From: Hyphomonadaceae bacterium
Lineage (GTDB): Bacteria > Pseudomonadota > Alphaproteobacteria > Caulobacterales > Aquidulcibacteraceae
DNA: 64,000 bases
Assembly (NCBI GenBank): GCA_022841905.1
Contig: JALHQO010000003.1
Location: 232,236-296,235, forward strand
Direction of reading: 5' to 3'
Numbering within the stretch: the first letter of the stretch is position 1; each line of letters starts with the position of its first letter. Below are positions 25,805 to 33,913 of this stretch, in pieces. The position numbers were made by a program, and so were the translations under genes. The notes below the pieces were generated by a model. The model did not search any database. It was not told where the DNA came from and was given only the letters and a program-made list of their open reading frames with translations.

Positions 25805-27166
25805 ATGACGCCGGTTGAACACGAGAGCGGACAAAGCGCGCTTGATGAGATTGGCGCCCGGCTCGACCGTATGCCGGTCACGCGTTTCCATCATCAGCTC
25901 GCTATTATTGTTGCGGCCGGATTGATTGTGGACAGCGTTGATCTCGCAATGACGGCGGGTGTATCGGGCGCGCTTTTGCGCGAGGGCTTTGCCGATCTTA
26001 GCCAGATTGCGCATTTGGCGATGGCGACCACGTTCGGTCTGGCGGCGGGCGGCGCGGTGATGGGCTATCTCGCCGATCGCTTTGGACGTCTGTTCATGAT
26101 GCGGGTTTCGATGCTTGCAGTCATCGTCACCGCTCTTGGTGCGGCGAGCGCATCCAGTATTGAGGCGCTGATCGGTTGGCGCCTTGGCGCCGCCTTGGCG
26201 CTCGGCGGCGAGACGGTGCTGGCTTATGGCATTATGATTGAATTCATGCCCGCGCGGCTGCGCGGACGGTGGATGAGCTGGGTGGCTTTGTTGGCGAGTG
26301 TCGGCTTGCCAATGACCATGGCGCTTGGGCTCTTTTTTCTGCCGATGGAAGCGGGCTGGCGTTGGCTGTTGGCGGCGCCGGCTCTCGCCGGCTTTGTCGT
26401 CTTTGGTTTGCGGCTGCTGTTGGAAGAATCGCCGCGCTGGCTTTATCTGCGCGGCGCCGGGGAAGCGGCCATGGCTATCGTAAAGCGCGTCGAAGCCAGC
26501 GCCAAAACGCCATTGCCCGCCATTGAGCCGGCGCGGCCGCTTGCGCCGGTCGCTGACGGCGAGGCGCGCCCTCTTAGCGTTCGGCAAGCCTCGTTCGGCG
26601 CGCGCTTTGTCGTTGCTTCCGCTATTCACGTCGCCGCCTTGGTGGCCGTTTGGGGGTTTGTCGCCTGGCTGCCCACATTCTTCGTGGCGGCTGGCCATAG
26701 CGTGGTCGCATCGACGCAGTTCTCTTTGATCATGATGATAGGCGCGCCCGCAGGGTCGGTGTTGGCTTTGTGGGCCGCCGACCGCTTCGAGCGCAAATGG
26801 AGCGTGGTGGCGAGCGCGCTGGCGGCGGCCGCGTTCGGGGCCGCTTATGCGTTCACCGCAACGCCTCTGCTGATTGTGTCACTCGGCTTTGTCGTCGTCA
26901 CGATGCTTTATCTTTATGCGACGCTCGCCATGATCAGCTACGTGCCTGAGTTGTTTGCGACCAAGGCGCGTCTGCAAACGATTGGTATGGCCGCCGCAAT
27001 TGGCCGCATCGCGGCGTTTGCAGCGCCTTTGGTGATTGTGCCTTTGTTTGCGGAAACCGGCCAGCGCGGGGTGGTGGCCTTCGTCGCGGCGCTGCTGGTC
27101 GCGCAGGCGCTCGTGGTCGCAAGGCTCGGCGTGCGCACGCGCGGCGTCCAACTTGAGCACGTGTGA
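25805..27166 (+). CDS. MFS transporter (sugar/aromatic-acid:H+ symporter type)
   Basis: A 453-residue integral membrane protein with about 12 hydrophobic segments. It carries the MFS loop motif GYLADRFGRLFMMR between helices 2 and 3, a charged cytoplasmic middle loop (residues about 210-250, ESPRWLYLRGAGEAAMAIVK), and a second half beginning at AIHVAALVAVWGFVAWLPTF. The ESPRWL segment is typical of the sugar porter and aromatic-acid (AAHS) branches. Residue-level substrate prediction is not possible. It is divergent from the peptidase and convergent with the Hsp70-like gene, 15 bases apart. Confidence 0.88.
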   Translation: MTPVEHESGQSALDEIGARLDRMPVTRFHHQLAIIVAAGLIVDSVDLAMTAGVSGALLREGFADLSQIAHLAMATTFGLAAGGAVMGYLADRFGRLFMMRVSMLAVIVTALGAASASSIEALIGWRLGAALALGGETVLAYGIMIEFMPARLRGRWMSWVALLASVGLPMTMALGLFFLPMEAGWRWLLAAPALAGFVVFGLRLLLEESPRWLYLRGAGEAAMAIVKRVEASAKTPLPAIEPARPLAPVADGEARPLSVRQASFGARFVVASAIHVAALVAVWGFVAWLPTFFVAAGHSVVASTQFSLIMMIGAPAGSVLALWAADRFERKWSVVASALAAAAFGAAYAFTATPLLIVSLGFVVVTMLYLYATLAMISYVPELFATKARLQTIGMAAAIGRIAAFAAPLVIVPLFAETGQRGVVAFVAALLVAQALVVARLGVRTRGVQLEHV

Positions 27167-27181
27167 GACGTTGGAGGGCTC

Positions 27182-28543
27182 TCAGCCCGCGACTGGATGG
27201 CCGCCGCGGTCAAGATCAGCAAGCGCCCCGCCCAGCGAAATGGCCACTTGCGGCATGACTGAAGCGAGGCGGCTATCGACGCCTGCCGGCAAGCGCCAAT
27301 CGATGCCGAAGCGCTCGACGACGGCGGCGACGCTGGGATCGCCCTGTTTGGCCGCCGCTTGTGCGAGCGGCGCCAGAAACGAAAGGTTTGCGCCCCCGCC
27401 GGCAAGCAAGATGGTGATCTCAGGGCTGCTTGCAGCGCGGGCGCGCACGGCGACCGCCTTTACGCTGGTGGCGGCGATCGCGGTCAAGGCTGAGACATAG
27501 TCTTTGAAGCGAGAACTCGCCAGGAGTTCGCGTCGTTTCAGTTGCAGTTTGACGCCGTAGCCGCTGAACGCGCAACGGCCGGCCTCAAATAGCTCCTTCT
27601 TAAAATCGCGGACGTGAAGTCGAAGCGCCCGCCAGACGTCGGATTGGACATCGCGTTGTTTGCTCTTCAACTTGGCCATCATCAGATGGGCGATGATGTC
27701 GTCGATTTCATCGCCCGCAAGGCCGCAGCTTTGGCGCGCCTCGGCAATTTCCGACAAGAGTTGATCGTCGCCGCCGAGACGTTCAAAGCCGGCGAAGTCG
27801 GTGGTGCCCGCGCCCATGTCGAAGACGAGCAAGAAACGTTTCGGGGCCTGGGCGAACGCTGCGTAGGCCGCCGCTGCAGCATGCGCTTCAAATACGCCGC
27901 TCTCCAATTGGCCAAGGCCTAGGGCCGTTTCAGCCTTATCGAGCGCGGCGCGGGCGTGGGCGATGGAGACCCCGTTGGGCGCCGTCAAAAGTGCGCCGAG
28001 ATCGGCTGAGACGATGGCTGCTTCATCAAAGAGCCGTCCCATAACGCGGTCGCCCTCAACATGCGTGCGCCAGATCGGGCTGGTATAGCGGCGCCGCTCG
28101 GTCGGACCTGCGTCGGCCAGCGCAGGATCGCTGTGGAGGGCGGTTCGTATCAGCTGATCGAGATAGGCGAGGTAGAGAATAAGCGCGTCGCGCTGGCGCA
28201 GCGTGCCTGTGGGGTCGATCGAGGGTTTAACCTTGAGCGTCAGCGCCTGTTCGAGATCGCGAGCGGCAAGGATCGTTTTGAAAGATAAAATTGGATCGCG
28301 CCCGGAGACCGCAATCTGCGCGCGCGCCAACGCCATCGGTCCAAAGGTGATGCGGCCATCGTCGACGAACATCACTGACGGGGTGAGAAAAGGATGGTCG
28401 CTGTTTGCCGCCGCGCCGATCGCGAGCGGGCGCGCAAGGCCTGCGATGCGCACGCTGGCCTTTGAGAAAGCGGTGCCGAAATCGAGGCAAACGCGAGCCT
28501 CTGACGCCGCATTGATGATCGCCCTGTCGTCCGCCACGGCCAC
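27182..28543 (-). CDS. Hsp70/actin-like ATPase (chaperone-like)
   Basis: A 453-residue protein with the actin/Hsp70 ATPase landmarks. The phosphate-1 loop is LDFGTAFSKASVRIAG, the phosphate-2 loop is LLVFDMGAGTTDFAGF, and the adenosine motif is ILLAGGGANLSFLAPL. It lacks the substrate-binding beta-sandwich and lid of DnaK, so it is not a classic chaperone. Stand-alone proteins of this type occur in many bacteria with unknown partners. Upstream is a gap of about 120 bases shared with the VanZ-like gene, containing an ATTAGA...TCTAAT inverted repeat (28551-28572). Confidence 0.8.
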   Translation of the reverse strand: MAVADDRAIINAASEARVCLDFGTAFSKASVRIAGLARPLAIGAAANSDHPFLTPSVMFVDDGRITFGPMALARAQIAVSGRDPILSFKTILAARDLEQALTLKVKPSIDPTGTLRQRDALILYLAYLDQLIRTALHSDPALADAGPTERRRYTSPIWRTHVEGDRVMGRLFDEAAIVSADLGALLTAPNGVSIAHARAALDKAETALGLGQLESGVFEAHAAAAAYAAFAQAPKRFLLVFDMGAGTTDFAGFERLGGDDQLLSEIAEARQSCGLAGDEIDDIIAHLMMAKLKSKQRDVQSDVWRALRLHVRDFKKELFEAGRCAFSGYGVKLQLKRRELLASSRFKDYVSALTAIAATSVKAVAVRARAASSPEITILLAGGGANLSFLAPLAQAAAKQGDPSVAAVVERFGIDWRLPAGVDSRLASVMPQVAISLGGALADLDRGGHPVAG

Positions 28544-28664
28544 CCGTCCGATTAGACGCTAACGAATCTAATTTTCTGGTGTAGGGGCGATCGCGCGGTT
28601 AGGCAAAAGCCCTCGCCAGTGGAGGGCGGCAGGCGCGCGCGCCGAAGCGACAAGACCTGGTAGA

Positions 28665-29138
28665 ATGCCGGGTACGACAGGGGGCGGGGCAGTGTGGCAG
28701 GCGTGGCGCCATCGCGGCCTACGGCGCGTGAGCTTGGAGCTTGGGCTCTTGGCTCTTTGCGTGCTGCTCGCGATGGCTTTCAGTGACGAGACCGATTTAA
28801 AGCAATTGCAGGTCGTCGATGACAAGTTGGCGCATGTCTTCGGCTTCGCCGGGCTCGGGCTCTTTTTTACGCTGGGTGCTGGGCGCACCGAATATTGGTT
28901 CTGGAGTCTTTATCTGGCGCTGCTGACCGGGGCGATTGAAGTCTTGCAGCCCTTGCTGACGGTGTCGCGCGAGGCGTCGTCCAATGACGTCTGGGCCAGT
29001 TTGGCGGGACTGGGTGCGGGCGCTGCGGCGGCTGGCGTCTTCAATCTTGCGCGCAGGCTGATCGGGCGGCGCCGGTCAGCCGAGCGTCCAGGCCACCAGC
29101 CCAAACATCACCCACCAGAGCAACAGCGAGACACTTAG
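28665..29138 (+). CDS. VanZ-like membrane protein
   Basis: A 157-residue protein with about four hydrophobic helices. It shows the VanZ pattern: VVDDKLAHVFGFAGLGLFF (the Asp-Lys-x-x-His block), GAIEVLQPLLTVSREASSND (Glu-x-x-Gln and the Asp after Ser-Asn), then VWASLAGLGAGAAAAGVF. VanZ-like proteins often accompany exopolysaccharide clusters and are thought to act on polyprenyl-linked or lipid substrates. Here the gene leads into the EPS region. A second VanZ-like gene lies at 54506. Its 3' end overlaps the small minus-strand gene at 29076. Confidence 0.85.
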   Translation: MPGTTGGGAVWQAWRHRGLRRVSLELGLLALCVLLAMAFSDETDLKQLQVVDDKLAHVFGFAGLGLFFTLGAGRTEYWFWSLYLALLTGAIEVLQPLLTVSREASSNDVWASLAGLGAGAAAAGVFNLARRLIGRRRSAERPGHQPKHHPPEQQRDT

Positions 29139-29273
29139 CACAAGCGCAAGCGCAGGTGCGCGTGGAAGCCGGTAGACCGGCGTGGAGGCGACCAAGGAGC
29201 GACGCACGAAAGAGATATTAACCTGGAAATCTTGATTGTCCCTGAATATCTGGGCGGGCGAGATGGTTGTCAT
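29076..29273 (-). CDS. putative small membrane protein, 65 aa
   Basis: A short frame with one strong C-terminal hydrophobic segment (ALALVLSVSLLLWWVMFGLV) after a basic/polar N-terminus (MTTISPAQIFRDNQDFQVNI). It looks like a plausible tail-anchored small protein and occupies an otherwise empty gap. No clear ribosome site precedes the ATG, and its 3' third overlaps the VanZ-like gene. No family is recognised. Confidence 0.4.
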   Translation of the reverse strand: MTTISPAQIFRDNQDFQVNISFVRRSLVASTPVYRLPRAPALALVLSVSLLLWWVMFGLVAWTLG

Positions 29274-29383
29274 TAAGTAACCAACTCGTTATTAATTAGA
29301 ATTAGTCATATTGATTACCCAAGACCTAAAGACATCTCCCGTAATTATGTCCGCCACACTAGCGAAAAGCTGGGGACATATAA

Positions 29384-30391
29384 ATGTTACGGGTGGTGGT
29401 TATTACGGCGGTGTTGGTCAGCGCTTGCGCTTCGCCGACGATGAACGCGGTCAATAGGGCTGGCCATTTGGAAGCGGGCGCAGCGACCGCGCCGCCAGAG
29501 GGCCTCGCTGAATATTGCGAGCGGGTTCCCGAGGATTGCGGCGCTGGCGCAGGCGCAGGCCTACGCGGGCGCTTTAGCCCGACCGGGGCCGCGGGCTTTC
29601 AGCGCGCCAATAGCGGGCGCGGCGATGCGAGCCTCTTTCATGCGCTTTTGGCGCAGCGCCAAGCCGCCGCGCGCGACGCCGCCGCGAGCGATGGGGCGGC
29701 TTCGATGAACGCACCCGACCCGCGCGCATCCCTGCGTCAGGCGCGTGTCGCTCTCGATGCGGCGCGCCTGCAAGAATTGTCGCGCATCAATCGCCAAATC
29801 AATCGCGCCATCCGCCCGACACGCGACCTTGTCCTTTATGGACGCGAAGAATATTGGGTGCGCCCGCTTGCACTTGGACAAAGCGCGCGCGGTGATTGCG
29901 AAGATTATGCCTTAGAAAAGCGCGCGGCCTTGATCGCGGCGGGCTGGTCAGTCGAGGCGCTGTCTTTGGCCGTCGCTGTATCGCCGCGTGTGGGCTTGCA
30001 TGCGGTTTTGGTGGTGTCGACCGATCAGGGCGATCTGGTGCTCGACAATCTTTACGATCGGCCCCAGCCGATCGCACATCTCGATTATGTCTGGCTGTCG
30101 CGCCAAACCGGCGCTGATCTCGCCAGTTGGACGAGCGTGCGCCTGGTCAACGGCGCGCCTGGCATGGCAAGCCCCACCGATCGCTTCCACGCCATGATGC
30201 GTGAGCGCATGGGCGCCCAAGCGCCGCTGGTCGCCGACGCGCGCGAAGAGTTGGATGAAAGCGCGCCTAACGCCGTTGCGCCGACACCTGCGCCTGCGCC
30301 TGCGCCTGAACCAGAAGCTTCGAATGAAGATCGAAAGCCCCGGCAAGTTTGGATCAAGCCGACCCCGCGCGTCAGAGAGACAAAACTCTAA
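29384..30391 (+). CDS. bacterial transglutaminase-like cysteine proteinase (BTLCP), lipoprotein
   Basis: A 335-residue protein. The N-terminus has a lipobox (VSAC, Cys15), so it is probably anchored in a membrane facing the periplasm. The BTLCP triad is visible: Cys172 in RGDCEDYALEKR, His206 in GLHAVLVVST and Asp221 in LVLDNLYDR. BTLCPs are linked to periplasmic processing (the LapG family) or to EPS loci. The C-terminal 60 residues are Pro/Ala-rich and low complexity. It sits in the EPS cluster, overlapping the convergent O-antigen ligase by 4 bases. Confidence 0.88.
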   Translation: MLRVVVITAVLVSACASPTMNAVNRAGHLEAGAATAPPEGLAEYCERVPEDCGAGAGAGLRGRFSPTGAAGFQRANSGRGDASLFHALLAQRQAAARDAAASDGAASMNAPDPRASLRQARVALDAARLQELSRINRQINRAIRPTRDLVLYGREEYWVRPLALGQSARGDCEDYALEKRAALIAAGWSVEALSLAVAVSPRVGLHAVLVVSTDQGDLVLDNLYDRPQPIAHLDYVWLSRQTGADLASWTSVRLVNGAPGMASPTDRFHAMMRERMGAQAPLVADAREELDESAPNAVAPTPAPAPAPEPEASNEDRKPRQVWIKPTPRVRETKL

Positions 30392-31737
30392 CGCGCGGTC
30401 GGCGTGCTCCAGGCGCCTAAGAGATAGGCGTAGAGTGCGGCCACCGCCGGGGTCTGCAAGGCGAAATCGACGAGGCCGTGGGCAAGCAGTATAAGCGAGA
30501 TCGCAAAAGCCGCGCCCGCCCATTCTGCGCCGGGTTTGGCCCCAATGACGCGCGCCAGCGCCATTAATATTGGCGCGCCCAGCGCTGCGCTCAGCAAACA
30601 AAGTCCGACAATGCCGGTCTCTTCGAGCGTTTGCACATAAATGTTGTGGGCAGAACCTACGCCTTCAAGCGCACGCCAATTATCCTGGGTCAGTGCTTGG
30701 ATGTTGAGCTCGTGATAGGTGTTGAGGCCGTGGCCAAGCCAGGGGCGCTCGAGCACCAGCGGCCAGTGCGCGTCGATCAGCAATTGACGCTGCAGCCAAT
30801 CGTCCTCGGCCAAGGCAAAGCGCGCCATGACGTCGTCGCCGCCGCGAACAAAGAGCGCAACGAGCGCCGCCGCAATCAAAAGCAATGGCGCTGCAAGCGC
30901 GCCAGCGCGCCAGCTTGAGGCCTTCAGGCCTCGGCTGGCGAGCAAGATGACGAGAACAATCAGTCCGAGTAGCGCGCACACCAGACCGCCACGCGATGCG
31001 GTGAGCAAGAGCGCGGCGAACATTATGAGCAGCACGCCAAGCGATAGCGGCGCGTTGAATATGGCGAGAGCGCCGTGTGATGGATGGGCGGGCGCATCAC
31101 CATCGGCGCCGCGCCAGGCGCGGGCGATACTGGCGACGGCGATGAGCGCAAAGGCTGCAAACACAATAGCGGCGACGTTGGCCGAACTGACGCCGACATC
31201 GAGGCGTGGTCCCGAGCGGCCGGCATAGAAGAGGGCAAAGCCCGCAAGCGCGTAAAGCGCGCCTGCGCCAATGAGCCAGCGCGCGCTCCAGCTGCGCGCC
31301 TCGCGCTCCTGGGCCAAGAGCGCGCCCAGTAGGAAGGCCGCGCACGCCGAGAGCAAGGCGACCAGTCCTTCCAAGCTTCGATAAGGCGCAAGCGATAGCG
31401 GCGCATCTGGCGCGTCGCGCCAGGTCGGATGCGGGCTCAAGCCAAAGAGAGAGGCGGGCGCGGTGGTGGCGATCGCCAATGTGATAAAAATCACAATTGC
31501 AAGGATGGAGAGCCAGTGTGTGCGCCACACCCGCGCGAGTGCGCTCCGCGGTGAAAAGAGCGCAGCGATCACGAGCGCTCCAGCCATGGAAGCGCTGAAC
31601 AAAGCAGCACTTGCGGCAGTGTTGGCCCCTTCGAGGAGAAGCCCACAGACCAGCAGCAGGCTGGCCGCCAGTGCGGGCAAGTTCACCGCCGCTAAGCGGC
31701 GCATCAAGTGATCCATCGTCGCCCGCGCCCCACCCAT
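30388..31737 (-). CDS. O-antigen ligase/polymerase-family membrane protein
   Basis: A 449-residue protein with about 10-12 hydrophobic helices and the Wzy_C/O-antigen ligase signature near the C-terminus, LGHGLNTYHELNIQALTQDN followed by SAHNIYVQTLEETGIVGL (the H-N-x-Y/F-L-x-x-x-x-E-x-G block). It would polymerise or ligate lipid-linked glycan on the periplasmic face. The start may be 31737 or the ATG at 31716. A CRP-like palindrome (TGTGATAAAAATCACA, 31480-31495) falls inside the coding region and is probably coincidental. Confidence 0.87.
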   Translation of the reverse strand: MGGARATMDHLMRRLAAVNLPALAASLLLVCGLLLEGANTAASAALFSASMAGALVIAALFSPRSALARVWRTHWLSILAIVIFITLAIATTAPASLFGLSPHPTWRDAPDAPLSLAPYRSLEGLVALLSACAAFLLGALLAQEREARSWSARWLIGAGALYALAGFALFYAGRSGPRLDVGVSSANVAAIVFAAFALIAVASIARAWRGADGDAPAHPSHGALAIFNAPLSLGVLLIMFAALLLTASRGGLVCALLGLIVLVILLASRGLKASSWRAGALAAPLLLIAAALVALFVRGGDDVMARFALAEDDWLQRQLLIDAHWPLVLERPWLGHGLNTYHELNIQALTQDNWRALEGVGSAHNIYVQTLEETGIVGLCLLSAALGAPILMALARVIGAKPGAEWAGAAFAISLILLAHGLVDFALQTPAVAALYAYLLGAWSTPTAR

Positions 31738-31836
31738 AGCCTGTCGCAGCCAGGCAATGAATTAGCACGCGCGCCATTGCTGGCGGCAACCGCTTTTCGT
31801 TAGAAGCAAGATGGCGGATGGGCGTGAGGCGAAAGC

Positions 31837-32574
31837 GTGCTGGGATTAGGGGCCAAGAAGAGCGCGCGGTTTGCGCCGGGGCGCGTAGGCTATGCCGTGG
31901 GCGACATCCATGGCCGCGCCGATCTATTGGCGCGCCTGTTTGACCGGCTGGAGAGCGAAGCCCGCGCCAGCCAGCCGATCGTGATTTTCCTCGGCGATTA
32001 TATCGACCGGGGCCCAAACAGCCGCGAAGTCATCGAGCTTTTGTTGACGCGCCGGCCCGAAGGTTTCGAACGCCGCTATTTGATGGGCAATCATGAAGCG
32101 GCGATGTTGGGGTTCATCGCCGATCCCTTCGCCAATCGCGCCTGGCTCAATCATGGCGGGTTGGAGACGCTTGGCGATTATGGCGTTTCGCCCTTGCCAT
32201 CCTTGGGCGCGGGGTCAACCCAGATCGAAGCGGCGGGCGCTGGCTTTCGCGCTGTGCTGCCAGACAATCATCTTGGATTTTTCAATCAGCTCGAGCGCTA
32301 CATCGTCATCGGCGATTATCTTTTTGTGCATGCGGGCGTTGATCCGCAAAAACGGCTCGAACAGCAAAGCGATGCCGATCTTTTCTGGATTCGGAAGAAG
32401 TTTTTGGAAAGCGACAAGAAGTGGCCGCACGTCGTCGTCCACGGTCATACGCCGTCGGGCAAACCGCACCGGGATCAGCGCCGCATCGGCATTGACACGG
32501 GCGCTTATTTTTCCGGCGTGCTGAGCGTGGCGCGCTTTGAAGATGAGGCCGTCGACTTCATCGAGATTAGCTGA
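31837..32574 (+). CDS. calcineurin-like metallophosphatase (Ser/Thr phosphatase type)
   Basis: A 245-residue enzyme with the complete PPP/calcineurin motif series: GDIHGR, GDYIDRG, GNHEA, and a C-terminal HGHTPSG. The bimetal site is therefore intact. It starts with a GTG at 31837. It lies between EPS genes and could reverse phosphorylation by the Wzc-like kinase at 35227, which is a contextual inference; many such enzymes act on small molecules or proteins. Confidence 0.9.
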   Translation: MLGLGAKKSARFAPGRVGYAVGDIHGRADLLARLFDRLESEARASQPIVIFLGDYIDRGPNSREVIELLLTRRPEGFERRYLMGNHEAAMLGFIADPFANRAWLNHGGLETLGDYGVSPLPSLGAGSTQIEAAGAGFRAVLPDNHLGFFNQLERYIVIGDYLFVHAGVDPQKRLEQQSDADLFWIRKKFLESDKKWPHVVVHGHTPSGKPHRDQRRIGIDTGAYFSGVLSVARFEDEAVDFIEIS

Positions 32575-32610
32575 GCTTGGGTGGGCCCCAAGCTGGCCAT
32601 GCGCGCGCTG

Positions 32611-32630
32611 GCGCGCTAACATTAGCGCGC
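32611..32630. promoter_or_regulatory. palindromic site before the Wza-like gene
   Basis: GCGCGCTAACATTAGCGCGC is a 20-bp palindrome with only the central two bases unpaired, ending 16 bases before the ATG of the exporter gene. The inner GCTAA-N2-TTAGC recurs upstream of other EPS genes (35190, with a related form at 33330), which suggests a common operator. Confidence 0.5.
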
Positions 32631-32646
32631 AGTGCTTGGGAGAGGG

Positions 32647-33234
32647 ATGATGAGCTCTAAATTAACGCGGCGTGGCGTCGGCGCAGCGGCGCTGGGGCTC
32701 ATTCTTCCGGCCGCTGCGTGCGGTGGCGGGGCCTCGGTTTCGGGCTCAGAACTTGAACTGCCGCTGATGACGACCGTCTCGGACTATCAATTGGGGCCGG
32801 GCGATCGATTGCGCATCAATGTGTTTGGCGAACCAGACCTCACTGGCGAATTCGTCGTGTCGGCGAACGGGATGGTGTCTTATCCCCTGATTGGCGACCA
32901 TCCGGCCGAACGCAAGACCTTGGTTGAGTTCACCGACACCCTGCGCCTGGCGCTGCAGCGTTACGTGCTGCAGCCCAATATCAGCGTCGAAGTGATGAAT
33001 TATCGCCCGTTCTTTATCCTGGGCGAGGTGCAAAACCCCGGCACCTATCCGTATGCGGCCGGCCTCAATGTTATGAACGCGGTGGCGACCGCGGGCGGCT
33101 TTAGCTACCGGGCCGATACGCGCCGGGTGTTTATCAAGCACGCCAATGAGGTGGCCGAACGCCAATATGCGCTGACAACGACCACCCCAGTCTTGCCCGG
33201 CGACACGGTACGCGTTCCCGAGCGGCGCTTCTGA
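32647..33234 (+). CDS. Wza-like polysaccharide export lipoprotein
   Basis: A 195-residue protein with a Tat/lipoprotein-like N-terminus (TRRGVGAAALGLILPAAACG, lipobox Cys). The polysaccharide-export domain follows: YQLGPGDRLRINVFGEPDLT, then EGVQ-type blocks ILGEVQNPGTYPYAAGLNV and FSYRADTRRVFI (SLBB-like). It should form the outer-membrane channel that works with the Wzc-like protein at 35227. It is shorter than E. coli Wza, as is usual in alphaproteobacteria. I use ATG 32647; 32650 is equally possible. Confidence 0.92.
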   Translation: MMSSKLTRRGVGAAALGLILPAAACGGGASVSGSELELPLMTTVSDYQLGPGDRLRINVFGEPDLTGEFVVSANGMVSYPLIGDHPAERKTLVEFTDTLRLALQRYVLQPNISVEVMNYRPFFILGEVQNPGTYPYAAGLNVMNAVATAGGFSYRADTRRVFIKHANEVAERQYALTTTTPVLPGDTVRVPERRF

Positions 33235-33329
33235 GCCAGCCGCAGACGCTGGAGGTGTGGCGCCGGCGCCCCAATCCCACCCCCGCGCGTTCGACTGTGC
33301 GCAACGTCACAAAGGTTAGGCTCGACAAA

Positions 33330-33346
33330 TTAGCGCCAGCCGCTAA
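33330..33346. promoter_or_regulatory. TTAGCG-N5-CGCTAA inverted repeat
   Basis: Perfect 6-bp arms separated by 5 bases, in the short gap before the secreted protein at 33383. It is related to the GCTAA/TTAGC palindromes at 32611 and 35190. Also nearby are GGTTAGG and CTAATTTAGG. Visible in sequence; its role is inferred. Confidence 0.4.
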
Positions 33347-33382
33347 CCCTTGCGCGTCTGTTATCTAATTTAGGGGCGTCTC

Positions 33383-33847
33383 ATGCGCGTTCGGGGCCTG
33401 TTTTTGAGTGTCGTGCTGGCCGGCGCGGGGTTGGCCGGCGCCGCCTTTGCTGCAACTTCGGCTGAAACCGTGGCCTTGGCGCGCACGACGCTGAGTGCGG
33501 TGACAGCCGCGCCCGCCAATCGCGACGCCGTGATGGACGCCATCAATGGCGCAACCCAGGGCGTAGAGCTGGACGTTATCACGGCCGCGCTCTGCCAGCT
33601 TCAGCAACGCCGCGACCTCGACGATATCGTTGGCCGCGATCCAAACGCTCTGGCGCAGGCGCAAGCTACGCTCAATCGCGAAGAAGTCGCCGACGCTCTG
33701 GGCGATGCATGCGAAGTGGCGCGCCTGGCGCTCGCTTCTTACGGCGCAACAGGCGGCGTGCCGGCCGGTGCGGCCCCAGGCCAAGCCTTCGGCTCTGGCG
33801 CGGTTGGCGCGCCGGGCGGCGGCGGCGGCAGCGGCTACACCGACTGA
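33383..33847 (+). CDS. secreted hypothetical protein in the EPS operon
   Basis: A 154-residue protein with a signal peptide (LFLSVVLAGAGLAGAAFAA, cleavage after AFA). Its middle is helical and Ala-rich, containing two Cys (ALCQLQQRR and GDACEVARL) that may pair. The tail is Gly-rich (GGGGGSGYTD). It lies between the Wza-like gene and the outer-membrane barrel gene on the same strand. No recognised family; possibly an accessory secretin/EPS assembly factor. Confidence 0.65.
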   Translation: MRVRGLFLSVVLAGAGLAGAAFAATSAETVALARTTLSAVTAAPANRDAVMDAINGATQGVELDVITAALCQLQQRRDLDDIVGRDPNALAQAQATLNREEVADALGDACEVARLALASYGATGGVPAGAAPGQAFGSGAVGAPGGGGGSGYTD

Positions 33848-33913
33848 TCGGCGTTCTCGGCGCGCGGCGTCTGGCAAGAAAAGATCTGGCGGGCTGGCCG
33901 GAAGGGGTGGGGA

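Noticed and set aside
31480-31495. TGTGATAAAAATCACA, a perfect CRP-like palindrome
   Set aside because: It lies within the O-antigen ligase coding region, far from any gene start.
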